Positions 48,188-57,478 of a DNA stretch of 64,000 nucleotides are shown here, in pieces. Each line of letters begins with the position of its first letter. The first letter of the stretch is position 1. A model generated the notes under the pieces. It had not been told where the DNA came from. It made no database searches and worked only from the letters and a program-made list of their open reading frames with translations. The stretch is from contig JAPLNR010000057.1 in the NCBI GenBank assembly GCA_026401035.1, positions 23,196-87,195 on the forward strand. Direction: 5' to 3'. This DNA comes from Planctomycetia bacterium (GTDB lineage: Bacteria; Planctomycetota; Planctomycetia; Pirellulales; UBA1268). The position numbers and the translations under genes were made by a program.

Positions 48188-49477
48188 ATGCCATCAGGGA
48201 AAGACGTCAATAATCTCGGACGCCGCAGCACGGGGGGCACGACCAAGAAGAACGCCTTCTGTTCCTTCTGTCGCAAGAGTTACCGGGATGTCGGGCCGCT
48301 CGTCGAGGGCCCCGGTGATGTCTACATCTGCGGCGAATGCATCGAGCTGTGCCAGTCGATTCTCGACCAGGAAAAGAAGCGTCGCGGTACGAGCAAGCAA
48401 CTCTTCTCCTCGATCCCGTCGCCGCGGGAGATCGTGGCCCACCTCGACGAATACGTGATCGGCCAGGAGCACGCCAAGCGGGTGCTGGCCGTTGCCGTGC
48501 ACAGCCACTACAAGCGGCTCACGCTCGGCAGCGAGGGCTCGGATGTCGAGGTTGAAAAGTCGAACATCCTGCTTCTCGGCCCCACGGGCTGTGGCAAAAC
48601 CCTGCTCGCCCGCACGTTGGCCAAGATTCTCAACGTGCCGTTCGCGATCGGCGATGCGACCACGCTCACCGAGGCCGGCTACGTGGGCGAGGACGTGGAA
48701 AACCTGCTGCTCAAGCTGCTCAACGCAGCCGACTTCGACATCGAGGCTGCCCAGCGGGGCGTGCTCTACATCGACGAGATCGACAAGATCGGCAAGACGA
48801 GCCAGAACGTCTCGATCACCCGCGACGTCTCGGGCGAGGGCGTGCAGCAGGCGCTCCTCAAGATGCTCGAGGGCACGGTGGCCAACGTTCCGCCGCAGGG
48901 CGGCCGCAAGCATCCCGAGCAGCAGTACATCCAGATCGACACGTCGAACATCCTCTTCATCTGCGGCGGCACGTTCGTCGGGATCGACAAGATCATCGGC
49001 AAGCGGCTGGGCCGGAAGACGATCGGCTTCGGACAGCCGGCCGATCAGAAGGGGGAGGCGACGCTCGCCGAATTGCTGCCGCAGGTGGACTCCGATGACA
49101 TCCTCGAATTCGGCCTGATCCCGGAGCTCGTCGGCCGACTGCCGGTGATCTCGTCGCTCAAGCCGCTCGATGACAAGGCGCTCGTGAAGGTCCTCAAGGA
49201 TCCCAAGAACGCGCTCGTGAAGCAGTTTCAGAAGCTCTTCGGCATGGAGAATTGCCAGCTCGACTTCACCGAAGAGGCCCTCTCCGCGATCGCCCGGAAG
49301 GCGATGAAGAAAGACACCGGCGCCCGCGGCCTGCGGTCAATCATCGAAGACGTGATGCTCGACGTGATGTTCGATCTGCCCGATAACGCGGGCACCTCGT
49401 ATCTGATCACCGACCGCAACATCGACGCCGGCGAGCCTGTGCTGCCGATTCGCGAGGCTCGGCACAAGAGTGCCTGA
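48188..49477 (+). CDS. clpX: ATP-dependent Clp protease ATP-binding subunit ClpX
   Basis: The 429-residue AAA+ unfoldase feeds substrates to ClpP. The N-terminal zinc-binding domain has [10 protein letters not shown] and [10 protein letters not shown]. The AAA+ domain has Walker A GPTGCGKT, Walker [11 protein letters not shown], and the sensor region [18 protein letters not shown], then the RKH-like loop [14 protein letters not shown]. The C-terminal subdomain ends [17 protein letters not shown]. ClpP itself is not in the window. The ATG at 48188 is 34 bp after the SHOCT gene. Confidence 0.96.
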   Translation: MPSGKDVNNLGRRSTGGTTKKNAFCSFCRKSYRDVGPLVEGPGDVYICGECIELCQSILDQEKKRRGTSKQLFSSIPSPREIVAHLDEYVIGQEHAKRVLAVAVHSHYKRLTLGSEGSDVEVEKSNILLLGPTGCGKTLLARTLAKILNVPFAIGDATTLTEAGYVGEDVENLLLKLLNAADFDIEAAQRGVLYIDEIDKIGKTSQNVSITRDVSGEGVQQALLKMLEGTVANVPPQGGRKHPEQQYIQIDTSNILFICGGTFVGIDKIIGKRLGRKTIGFGQPADQKGEATLAELLPQVDSDDILEFGLIPELVGRLPVISSLKPLDDKALVKVLKDPKNALVKQFQKLFGMENCQLDFTEEALSAIARKAMKKDTGARGLRSIIEDVMLDVMFDLPDNAGTSYLITDRNIDAGEPVLPIREARHKSA

Positions 49478-49541
49478 GTGTCCGCGGCATGAGTCATTCC
49501 TGGCCCCGGCAGCCGGCGGGGGCAAAGGGGTTGCACTTGGT

Positions 49542-49565
49542 CGCCCTGAGTAACGCCCTGAGTAA
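49542..49565 (+). repeat. 12-bp tandem duplication downstream of clpX
   Basis: CGCCCTGAGTAA occurs twice in a row. It lies in the 152-bp gap between clpX and the convergent deoC and is probably replication slippage with no clear function. Confidence 0.5.
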
Positions 49566-49629
49566 CGCCACGGGTTCCCCGGGACGCCGGTCGTCGCATT
49601 CTGCAGCGCCGGGCTTGATCCACGGTCTG

Positions 49630-50355
49630 CTAGCCGGCGTCGCAGGGGGCTGCGCCGAGGATCAGCGCGGCGTCGCCGACACCGAGCCGCGTGCAGCCCA
49701 TGGAGAGGTAGGTCAGGGCATCGCTCCAGGTGCGAATGCCGCCCGAGGCCTTCACCCCCATCCTGCCGCCCACCGTGTCGAGCATGCGCCGTACGCCCTC
49801 GGGTGTCGCTCCTCCCGGGCCGAAGCCGGTCGATGTCTTGACGAAGTCCGCGCCTGCTGATTCCGCAAGTCGGCAGGCGGCTTCGATACCGTCCGGCGAC
49901 AGATAACAGATTTCCAGGATCACCTTCACGAGGACGCCGTGCGGCTTCGCCACGGCCACGACCGCCGCGATGTCGTCGCGAACGGCGTCGTCGGCGCCCG
50001 AAAGAAAGCGACCGATGTTCATGACCATGTCGAGTTCGCGGGCACCGTCGCCGATGGCCAACCGGGCCTCCAGGGCCTTCGTCTCCGACCGCTGGCTCCC
50101 GTGCGGAAAGCCGATCACGCTCGCCACCGCCACGGGGCTGCCCCCCACGAGCCTCACGGTCTCCTTGACATCGCACGGCCGCACGCACACGCAGCCGACC
50201 CCACGGTCAACGCACATGGTGGCATGGGCGGCCAGATCCCCCGTCGTGTATTCGGGCCTCAGGACAGCGTGGTCGAGCAGGCGGGCGACTTGGGCGACGG
50301 TGAACGATCGCATCGCGTGGACTCCGCGGCCCGGCGACCCCGCGTCACCGGTCAT
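49630..50355 (-). CDS. deoC: deoxyribose-phosphate aldolase
   Basis: The 241-residue TIM-barrel aldolase splits 2-deoxyribose-5-phosphate. It has LLDHAVLRPEYT, VIGFPHGSQRSETKALE, VKVILEICYL and FVKTSTGFGPGGAT with the Schiff-base lysine in VKTSTG, then GVKASGGIRTW. The family start lies near MRSFTVAQVARLLDH (ATG at 50313), but the ATG at 50355 overlaps the aminotransferase stop and is kept here. It is the last gene of the minus-strand run from 56183. Confidence 0.92.
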   Translation of the reverse strand: MTGDAGSPGRGVHAMRSFTVAQVARLLDHAVLRPEYTTGDLAAHATMCVDRGVGCVCVRPCDVKETVRLVGGSPVAVASVIGFPHGSQRSETKALEARLAIGDGARELDMVMNIGRFLSGADDAVRDDIAAVVAVAKPHGVLVKVILEICYLSPDGIEAACRLAESAGADFVKTSTGFGPGGATPEGVRRMLDTVGGRMGVKASGGIRTWSDALTYLSMGCTRLGVGDAALILGAAPCDAG

Positions 50356-51467
50356 GCCGAACCGTCCACGAGCCGGCAGAGCGCCGCGATCCCGCGGTCG
50401 AGCATCGCGTCGCTGACCGTGTAGGCGATCCGGAAGTGGGTGTCGGCGGCGCCGAACACGGTGCCGGGCACGACGAGAAGTTTTTCAAGCTCGACGGCCC
50501 GCTCGGCAAAGGCCTTGCCGGAGCCGCCGGGGGCCTCTGGGTAGAGATAGAACGCCCCGCCGGGCTGCACGAAGCGGTAGCGGCCACGCAGGCCAGCCAT
50601 CAGTTTGTCACGTTTTCGTCGGCACTCGGCGAGTGGCAGTTCCATCGGACAGTCAATCGCGGCGACCGCGGCCCACTGGCCCACCTGCGGGGCACAGACG
50701 AACGTGTATTGCTGGAGCATGGTGCAGGCGTCGACGATCGCCTTCGGCCCATGCACCCAGCCGACCCGCCAGCCCGTCATCGCGTGCGACTTCGAGAAGC
50801 CGTCGATCACGACGACCGACTCGGAGTGCAGGGCAGGGGAGGCGAACGGAGCGTCGTAGCAATACGACCGGTAGAGCTCGTCGCTGATGAGCGTGACCCC
50901 GCGCTTCTCGGCGAGCCGGGCAAGGTCGCCCACCGTGTCGGCCCCTGCCACGACGCCGGTGGGGTTCGCCGGTGTGTTGAGCAGGATCGCCCGCGTCGCC
51001 GGCGTGATCGCGGCCGCCACGCGGTCGACGTCGACCTGAAACGTGGGCGCGGTATCGATCACCACGCACGTGCCGCCGAGGAATTCCACGAGCGGCCGGT
51101 ACATCAGGAACGCCGGCTCGAAGATGATCACCTCGTCGCCAGGATCGACCAGCGACATGAGCGCGAGCACGAGCGCTCCGCTCGAGCCGCTCGTGACGCA
51201 AAGCCGGCGGTCCGACTGGCCGGTTTCCTGCCGCACCCGCTCTTCGAGCCGCTCCCGCAGGACCGCGAGGCCCTGCGTCTGCGTGTAGCCGTTCTTGCCG
51301 TCATCGATCGCCGCCTTGGCCGCCTCGCGGGCAGCCGACGGCATCGCGAAATCGGGCTGACCGATCGACAGGTTGATCGGGTCCTGCAGCCTGGCTGCCA
51401 GGTCGAAAACCTTTCGGATTCCAGACGAATCGAAGGCGGCCGCCCGTTTCGAGATCGCGTGCTTCAC
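50352..51467 (-). CDS. PLP-dependent aminotransferase (class I/II)
   Basis: The 371-residue fold-type I aminotransferase is of the aspartate-aminotransferase-like group. The PLP lysine is in VVIDGFSKSHAMTGWRVGW, with LNTPANPTGVV and LISDELYRSY before it, and NLSIGQPDF at the N-terminus. Substrate specificity is unclear. The GTG at 51467 is chosen because it lies just 5 bp past the upstream stop; longer frames would run into the TlpA gene. The gene overlaps deoC by 4 bp. Confidence 0.88.
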   Translation of the reverse strand: MKHAISKRAAAFDSSGIRKVFDLAARLQDPINLSIGQPDFAMPSAAREAAKAAIDDGKNGYTQTQGLAVLRERLEERVRQETGQSDRRLCVTSGSSGALVLALMSLVDPGDEVIIFEPAFLMYRPLVEFLGGTCVVIDTAPTFQVDVDRVAAAITPATRAILLNTPANPTGVVAGADTVGDLARLAEKRGVTLISDELYRSYCYDAPFASPALHSESVVVIDGFSKSHAMTGWRVGWVHGPKAIVDACTMLQQYTFVCAPQVGQWAAVAAIDCPMELPLAECRRKRDKLMAGLRGRYRFVQPGGAFYLYPEAPGGSGKAFAERAVELEKLLVVPGTVFGAADTHFRIAYTVSDAMLDRGIAALCRLVDGSA

Positions 51468-51471
51468 GAGA

Positions 51472-52653
51472 TCAGCCCGCGTCTTTGAACAACTTGTCGA
51501 GTTGTTCGCCGAGCTTCTCACCCCGGGCGTTCAGCGTGATCACGTTGCCGTCGCGGCCGATCAGGATCACCGTGGGAATCCCACTGATGCCGTAGTAGGT
51601 CGACAGCGGGTGACGCCAACCCTCGCCTTCCGGCTTCTCGTAGAGAATCGGCCACGGAATCTTCTGCTCGCCGACGAACTTCTCGAGCGCCTCGCGGTCT
51701 TCGTCAAGGCTGATGCCGACGACCTCGAATCCCTTGTCGTGATACTTTTCATACTGCTCGAGCACGTTGGGGATCTCGGCCACGCACGGGCCGCACCAGG
51801 TGGCCCAGAAATCGATCAGCACTACCTTGCCGGCGAGCGAACTCTGCTCGAACGGCTTGCCGCTCAGGAGCGTGCCCTTGATCTCCATCGGATGCCCCGG
51901 CAGCGAAAGGCGACGCAGCGTGCCGGCGAAGCTCTCGGCCATCGAGCGGACCTGCTCGTTCTTGCTCTTCGCGAAGATCGGCCCGAAGGCGTTGTATGCC
52001 GCCGCGGCGAACTCCTCGCCACCGGGCAGGTTTTCAAAAGCGCCGGCAAGCTGCATCGCCAGACCGGCCGTCTGGACGTCGTCAGGATCGACGGCGAGCA
52101 TGTCGGCCGTTTTCTTGATGAGCGCGGGGCCGCCGTCGAGCTTGCCGCTCGAGAACAGCTGCTGGGCCTCGGAGACAAGCAGAAGCCGCTTGGCTTCCTT
52201 GGCGAGTTCCGGAGATGCGCTGTCGACCAGCGTTCCGGCGAAGGTCGCCATGTCGGCGGCGGCCTTCTCATCGCCGAGCCTGCCGAGCATCATCAGACTC
52301 TCGAGTTTCATCTTCGCCGCATCTTCGTGCAGCTTCTCGGTGGGCTTCACCTGGGCGAGAATTTTGTCGGCGGCCTGCACCGACACGGCCGCGACATCCT
52401 TCAGGTAGGCCATCATCTCCGGCCGCGACTTGGGCCGCACGTTGCTTTGCTTCAAGCCGTCGATGAACTGCATCAGTTCCTCGGGGGTGCCCTCCGGCAG
52501 CGGCGGCACCTTCGGCGTCGCACCGGCCGGTGCCTCGGCTTCCACGGCGGCACCGGGCTGACGCGCCAGGGCGTGGGCGGGGGCGACCACGAGCGCGAGC
52601 GTGAACACAACGAACGGAAGGACGAACGGCTTTCGCGCATGAGCGTGGAGCAT
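51472..52653 (-). CDS. exported TlpA-like thioredoxin-fold protein
   Basis: The 393-residue protein has a signal peptide (FVLPFVVFTLALVVAPAHALA), a helical middle of about 200 residues with no family I recognise, and a C-terminal TlpA/AhpC-type thioredoxin domain. The active site is WATWCGPCVAEIPNV, and the cis-Pro loop is GIPTVILIG. It would work as a thiol reductase or oxidoreductase outside the cytoplasm. The start chosen is the ATG at 52653 at the signal peptide. It ends 5 bp before the aminotransferase start. Confidence 0.87.
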   Translation of the reverse strand: MLHAHARKPFVLPFVVFTLALVVAPAHALARQPGAAVEAEAPAGATPKVPPLPEGTPEELMQFIDGLKQSNVRPKSRPEMMAYLKDVAAVSVQAADKILAQVKPTEKLHEDAAKMKLESLMMLGRLGDEKAAADMATFAGTLVDSASPELAKEAKRLLLVSEAQQLFSSGKLDGGPALIKKTADMLAVDPDDVQTAGLAMQLAGAFENLPGGEEFAAAAYNAFGPIFAKSKNEQVRSMAESFAGTLRRLSLPGHPMEIKGTLLSGKPFEQSSLAGKVVLIDFWATWCGPCVAEIPNVLEQYEKYHDKGFEVVGISLDEDREALEKFVGEQKIPWPILYEKPEGEGWRHPLSTYYGISGIPTVILIGRDGNVITLNARGEKLGEQLDKLFKDAG

Positions 52654-52818
52654 GGATGCCTCGCGGATTGGAAAACTCTCGGAAACTGAGCCTGAGATCG
52701 TAACGGCCCGGGGCATGCCGGGGCAATCGCCGGCTCCATGGCTTTCGAAAAGGTGCCGTAAAGCGGCATTGGTCGCCAACGGCAGAACAGCCTGTTTGTG
52801 TGGGAGCAGGCTCTCGGT

Positions 52819-54099
52819 TCAGCGGACGATCGTGCGGAACCGCACGAAGCCGCTCTCGCCGGGCCGGAGCGTGTGCTGCACGCGCCACGTGAGAACGACC
52901 GAACCGTCGTCGCCCGCCTCCGTGGAGATGTCGGCCGGCAGGTTCGAGGCAGCGCTGTCCGGGATCAGTTCCAGCCGCGTGGGGATCGCGTCGACGAGCA
53001 CGATGTCGTTGAGGGGGCGATCGCCCGAGTTGAGCAGGAAGATCGTGAAGTCGAGTTCCTCGCCGACGCGTGCGGTGTCGCTCCCGGCCCGCTTGCAGAG
53101 GGTCAGTTCGCAGCGGCCGGGCTCCTCGAGGCGGAGCGTTGCCGTGCCGCTATCGGCCGCGATCACCTCCGCCGTCTGGTTGTTCACCGTCACCTGCGCA
53201 GCCGTCACGCACGTCCAGGCGAAGGGCACGTCGAAACCGACCTTAATCCGCGGCGTCTGCACGAGGCTCGCCAGCAGCGGCTGCTCGTCGAGCACGCGCT
53301 CGACCGGGTTCTCCAGACTGTCTGCCTCGGTGGGCAGATCGTTCTGATCGACCGCCAGCGGCGGGAGCCGCTCCTCGACGGCCAGCAGCGGCTGCGACTT
53401 GCGGGCGGCCTCCGGCACCAGGCTGTGCGTGCGGCCGAGCACCGGAAGGTTGTCGACGGCAGCTTCGGCAAGTGCATCGACGGCGAGGCCCTTGGGCCCC
53501 ACGGGCGCGGCTTCTTCGTGCGGTCGAATCACCTCCCGCACGGAGGCAAACCGGGGCGCATAGACACACGCGCAGTTGGACGTCGTCAGGCAGGCGTCGG
53601 CGGCCTCGTCGCCGTCAGGATCGATGACGGCATCGGCAGGCCGATACCGCGCGACTGTGTCGCCGGCGGTCAGGTTCTTGATGCCGAAGCGGCCAATCGG
53701 TTTGGCTGGCACGGCATGGTCGCCACCGTCGCAGACCAGGTAGGGCCCCACGACGGGGACGGCGGGCGGGGGCAGGCAGGCCACCGGCTGACAGTTGCCC
53801 GTGCTGCAGGCGCCCGTGCTGCACATGCCAGTGGCACAGCGGCCGGTGAGGCAACGTCCCGGCCGCAGGCCATGCCTGTGAAGCCGGGGCAGGGGGGCGC
53901 AGGGAACTTCGAGCCCTGCCTGCCGGACGGTGTCAGGTTCTTCGGGCGGCGCATCCGCTTCTTGCGCTTCTTCGTTGTGCACGACCGCGGCAATCGGCAT
54001 CAGGGCCGGCGCCGTCAGCGAACGGCAGGAGGCCAGAATGATCGCGCTGGTCCCGATCGCGAGAATGCGAAGCCAACGCAGGCCGCATGACTTGCTCAT
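52819..54099 (-). CDS. DUF11-containing lipoprotein with a Cys-rich tandem repeat
   Basis: The 426-residue protein has a lipobox-type signal (LAIGTSAIILASC). Near residue 80 lies a 5-residue tandem repeat of the form C-x-T-G-x (CLTGR, CATGM, CSTGA, CSTGN). The C-terminal part is a DUF11/isopeptide-like beta-sandwich: KRAGSDTARVGEELDFTIFL and LNDIVLVDAIPTRLELIPDS. DUF11 domains are common in planctomycete envelope proteins. Its start overlaps the stop of the preceding paralogue gene (ATGA), so it is part of the same transcript as those at 54096 and 54906. Confidence 0.82.
   Translation of the reverse strand: MSKSCGLRWLRILAIGTSAIILASCRSLTAPALMPIAAVVHNEEAQEADAPPEEPDTVRQAGLEVPCAPLPRLHRHGLRPGRCLTGRCATGMCSTGACSTGNCQPVACLPPPAVPVVGPYLVCDGGDHAVPAKPIGRFGIKNLTAGDTVARYRPADAVIDPDGDEAADACLTTSNCACVYAPRFASVREVIRPHEEAAPVGPKGLAVDALAEAAVDNLPVLGRTHSLVPEAARKSQPLLAVEERLPPLAVDQNDLPTEADSLENPVERVLDEQPLLASLVQTPRIKVGFDVPFAWTCVTAAQVTVNNQTAEVIAADSGTATLRLEEPGRCELTLCKRAGSDTARVGEELDFTIFLLNSGDRPLNDIVLVDAIPTRLELIPDSAASNLPADISTEAGDDGSVVLTWRVQHTLRPGESGFVRFRTIVR
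53792..53854 (-). repeat. 15-bp tandem repeat encoding CxTGx
   Basis: Four 15-bp units in a row, diverged at several positions but keeping the Cys codons in phase, lie inside the DUF11 lipoprotein gene. They encode evenly spaced cysteines and may bind metal or form disulfides. Confidence 0.7.
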
Positions 54100-54833
54100 G
54101 GCACCACCCCCGGCGCGGGCACACGGTTGCCGATGATCAACTCCGCCACGGGATCGCCCAGCGTGGATGCGACCTGGTAGGCGTCGTCGCCGGGCCGAAC
54201 GTCGAACCAGCTCGACGGCAGGAGGTCGGGCCGATCCGATTCGCAGGATGCATACACGATCCGTCTCACATGGGCGCCCGCGAAGGCAGCCGCGAGGTCG
54301 GCCTGATCGATCACGATCTCGACGGGAAACCGCCAGGCCATGCCGGGAGGGGCGGCGAGTTTTGCGAGCAGCCGGACCGTCGGAAACAGTTCCCGGCCCT
54401 CGTCCAGGCCGCTGCCCGTTACCCGCAGTCGGTAGGCCTGCCCCACGACGAGGCCCATTCGCAGCGGAGCCGGTCGTAGCGGCGACCAGCCGGAAGCCGT
54501 TTCGATCGCGATTTCGAGCCCGTCCGGCCCACGGATATCGACCGGCTGGATGAAGTCAGGCAGAGAACCTTCCGGACAGGGACCGAGCTGCGGGCGCTCG
54601 CGTGCGCCAATCGCTCCCGGTGTTGAGAAGCCGGCGAATGTGTCCACCGCGTTCGTCTCGACGTCCTCGCCGGGAAAACCCGTCGAGGCCGTCAGGGCGA
54701 GTACGGTGGTCGCCAGCAGCCCGCTGACAACCCGCAGCACGGTCCCTGTCCGGATGGTGTTCTTGCTGATGCTCCTCCTCGAATCCCGCCACGTTGTTCC
54801 GGGCTCGTGTCCGGTTGTGCGGTGCGGGTTCAT
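54096..54833 (-). CDS. exported protein, paralogue of the 54906 lipoprotein
   Basis: The 245-residue protein has a basic N-terminus and a hydrophobic stretch (VLRVVSGLLATTVLALTAS). The rest aligns with the central part of its neighbour at 54906: GPDGLEIAIE, VGQAYRLRVTG, ELFPTVRL, WRFPVEIVIDQADL and DPVAELIIGNR all have counterparts there in the same order. It is not a known enzyme. The two are an old duplication. It lies 72 bp after that gene and overlaps the DUF11 gene start. Confidence 0.75.
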   Translation of the reverse strand: MNPHRTTGHEPGTTWRDSRRSISKNTIRTGTVLRVVSGLLATTVLALTASTGFPGEDVETNAVDTFAGFSTPGAIGARERPQLGPCPEGSLPDFIQPVDIRGPDGLEIAIETASGWSPLRPAPLRMGLVVGQAYRLRVTGSGLDEGRELFPTVRLLAKLAAPPGMAWRFPVEIVIDQADLAAAFAGAHVRRIVYASCESDRPDLLPSSWFDVRPGDDAYQVASTLGDPVAELIIGNRVPAPGVVP

Positions 54834-54905
54834 AATTGATCGACTTTTGGTGATGGATGAGGTTCGACTCTTGGCACAGCTGCCTGCGGCGTCCGACGGG
54901 TCCGA

Positions 54906-56183
54906 CTACTCGATGTAATCGCCGGGCTCCGGCGGGCAGGGGATGCCCCGGGCGGCTGCCGCCTCGGCATCGGGATCCGGACCGCCGTTGTCGACCCACC
55001 GCTTGCGGTCTTCGGGCGGCTGCTTGAGGTGGATATGCGGCACACGCGACCGCTCCGCGATGTAGGCCCGGTGGGCCGGCTTGGGATAGCTCAGGCCAGG
55101 CGCCTGCTGCACGTGGAGTTTGAGTTCACGCGACGGCGGCGGGATGTGCATCTTCGTGTGGTTCGTGATCGAATGCTTCTGCAGTCCGGCCGGAATACCG
55201 AGCGGAATATGTGCCGGGCCGGGCAGGCCGATGGGTGTGCCCGTGATCGGCATGCCGTATTGCGGGGCTGTCATACCGGCGATGAATCCCGGCGGAAGCT
55301 GTGACGGATCGCCACCGCAGGGCATGCCGAGGGGCGCGGCCACGCCGATCGGCACGCCACCGCCGCCGGCACCGTCAGCCGCGTACGACGTGCCATCACC
55401 GTTTCCGCTCGACTCGAGATCCTTGTTGCCGATGCGAATGATCGCGAGGATCGATCCGCGTCGATCCGCCTCCACCACGGGGTCGACGCCCGGATCCAGA
55501 CGCGTGCTGACAAGCGTCTCCACGCCGGCGACGGCGAGTTCCTGGTAGTCGGGATCGGGAAGATAGACGACTTTCGTGACGAAGTTGCCGCTCGTGACCT
55601 GATCGAGATCCTCTTCCGTGAGCTGGAAAGGGATCGCATTGTGGGCGAGGAAGGCGTCGGTTCGCGGCGCCATCGGGGCGACCTCGAGGGTCGGGTAGAG
55701 TTCCACCCCCTCGTGCCCCGGAACATCGGTGATCTTGAGACGATAGATCGCGCCCTGTGCGAAGTCATAGCGGCCGGGTGTGACCAACGGCGAGGAATCA
55801 AAACCGCCCGCCGCGCTGACATCCCAACGCACCTGCATGCCGTCAGGACCGATGAATCCGATCTGCGAGGTCGGGGCCATCATGCCGGCCATGGCCGCTG
55901 CGTCGGCTTCGAGGGCTCCGGCATCCGCTAGCGCCGCCTCGTAGGAGGCCGGGACGATCACTCCGGGACCGGGGCCGTCAACGCCGGGGCCAGGGTGCTG
56001 GAGCATGGCCGTCGGCGGCAGCACATTGGTATGTGGCGTGGCGACGGGGCGAATCTGCGCCAGTCCCGTAAGCGGGGAATTCGCCGGAATGTGGCACCCG
56101 GTGAGCGTCGCCGCCAACGCTGCGATGCCCGCCGACAGAGTGACAGGCCCAACGAATCCATGCAGATGTCGTCTTACCACCAT
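54906..56183 (-). CDS. lipoprotein of unknown function, planctomycete envelope type
   Basis: The 425-residue product has a lipobox (LAATLTGC) after a short signal sequence. A central domain (about 90-275) shows GPDGMQVRWDVS, AIYRLKITDVPGHEGVELYP and ILAIIRIGNKD. The C-terminal third is rich in Gly, Pro, Met and His. The ATG at 56183 has the best ribosome binding site in the region (GGAGGTGA). It is the first gene of the minus-strand operon and the paralogue of the next gene. Confidence 0.8.
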   Translation of the reverse strand: MVVRRHLHGFVGPVTLSAGIAALAATLTGCHIPANSPLTGLAQIRPVATPHTNVLPPTAMLQHPGPGVDGPGPGVIVPASYEAALADAGALEADAAAMAGMMAPTSQIGFIGPDGMQVRWDVSAAGGFDSSPLVTPGRYDFAQGAIYRLKITDVPGHEGVELYPTLEVAPMAPRTDAFLAHNAIPFQLTEEDLDQVTSGNFVTKVVYLPDPDYQELAVAGVETLVSTRLDPGVDPVVEADRRGSILAIIRIGNKDLESSGNGDGTSYAADGAGGGGVPIGVAAPLGMPCGGDPSQLPPGFIAGMTAPQYGMPITGTPIGLPGPAHIPLGIPAGLQKHSITNHTKMHIPPPSRELKLHVQQAPGLSYPKPAHRAYIAERSRVPHIHLKQPPEDRKRWVDNGGPDPDAEAAAARGIPCPPEPGDYIE

Positions 56184-56380
56184 CGCATCACCTCCGGAGA
56201 CTGCAGTCGCTGTCGCGAACTGGCTCGTATTTCGTCTTGGGGCGGTTTCCCGCGATTCCTTACACTCACGCCATTCCAGAGCCCCGCAGCCACCGGCCGC
56301 GGTCGTCTGTCCGACCTCAGAGTTTTCGACCCGCGACCGGCCGTTTCTTTGACAAAATCCGCAAAGTCGATCTGACCCCG

Positions 56381-57478
56381 ATGAACAGCCACCCGCCCAG
56401 ACCGCCAAGACAGCCCGATCGCCGCGGATCAGTCGTCAAGGCGGTCATCCTGCTGGTCGCGGGGCTGCTCTCGACCGACGCGGCAGCCCAGTCGGGGCCC
56501 GCCGGCAGCGTGTATCAGCGGGGAGAACAGTCCACGGCGTCGAACCCGCCCCTCCCCCTAGCCACGCCGAACCCTTTGGCATCACCCGTTCCGCCGGTCG
56601 CTGCGGCCGTGGCGGAGCAGGGGGCCGCACCCGCAGCGCAGGCGGGCAACCTAGCACCGGCGGGCAACCCGGCGCAGGACGCCGTCAGGGCGGAACGCAT
56701 GGTGGCCGCAGCGCTCGCTGGATTGGGGAAATCCGAATCCATCACCGCCCGGGTTCGCCAATTGGCGCGGGTCGGCGACACGGTGCTGAAGGGCGGCGGC
56801 CGCTACCTGCAATCGGGCACGGGAGAAGATCAGCGGTTCCGCTTTGAGTCGCGGCTCAGCGCCGAGACGGAGGAGTTCGAGGTGCTCGAGGTTGGCGACG
56901 GGCTCTTCTTCTGGACGTATCGCAAGTTGGGCTCCCAGCCTCCCACAGTGACGCGGATCGACATCCGCCGGGTGCGGGAGCGACTGCAAGGGCTCAAGGT
57001 GCCTGATCCGGCCAATGCCTCGCCATACCTCGGCGGCATTCAGCGTTCGCTGGGCCTCGTTCGCGAGTGGTTTCGGTTCGTGTCGGTCTCGTCAGCGGCG
57101 ATCGACGACATGCCGGTCTGGAGCATCGAAGGGCGGTGGAATGGGGATCGGCTGGCGTCTCTGCTACCCGCACAGGCCGAGGCGATCAAGAGCGTTGCCG
57201 GCATCTCGGCGGCCGACCTGCCCGAGGGGCTGCCGTGGAGCGTGCGGCTGTCGATCGGCAAACGGGCGCTCTTTCCCTTTCGAATCGAATGGCTGGCCAT
57301 TCCGGGCCAGCGGCCGGTCGCAGCGACCACGCCCGAGGTGGTGGCGGTGCTCGAGTTCTACGACGTGCGGATGGGCGAACCGGTCGACGCCACGGCTTTT
57401 GTCTACAAGCCCGCGACCGAAGGACTCATGGACGTGAGCGAAGACTATTGCCGCGGTCTTGGCCGACTGCGGCCGTAG
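56381..57478 (+). CDS. LolA-like exported protein
   Basis: The 365-residue protein has a signal peptide (VVKAVILLVAGLLSTDAAAQ), an Ala/Pro-rich stretch of about 60 residues, and then a domain like the LolA/outer-membrane-lipoprotein-sorting fold: ARVRQLARVGDTVLKGGGRYLQ, EFEVLEVGDGLFFWTYRKL and a C-terminal AVLEFYDVRMGEPVDATAFVY. It may carry lipids or lipoproteins through the periplasm. Its last 53 bp overlap the pdxA gene on the other strand. Confidence 0.75.
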   Translation: MNSHPPRPPRQPDRRGSVVKAVILLVAGLLSTDAAAQSGPAGSVYQRGEQSTASNPPLPLATPNPLASPVPPVAAAVAEQGAAPAAQAGNLAPAGNPAQDAVRAERMVAAALAGLGKSESITARVRQLARVGDTVLKGGGRYLQSGTGEDQRFRFESRLSAETEEFEVLEVGDGLFFWTYRKLGSQPPTVTRIDIRRVRERLQGLKVPDPANASPYLGGIQRSLGLVREWFRFVSVSSAAIDDMPVWSIEGRWNGDRLASLLPAQAEAIKSVAGISAADLPEGLPWSVRLSIGKRALFPFRIEWLAIPGQRPVAATTPEVVAVLEFYDVRMGEPVDATAFVYKPATEGLMDVSEDYCRGLGRLRP

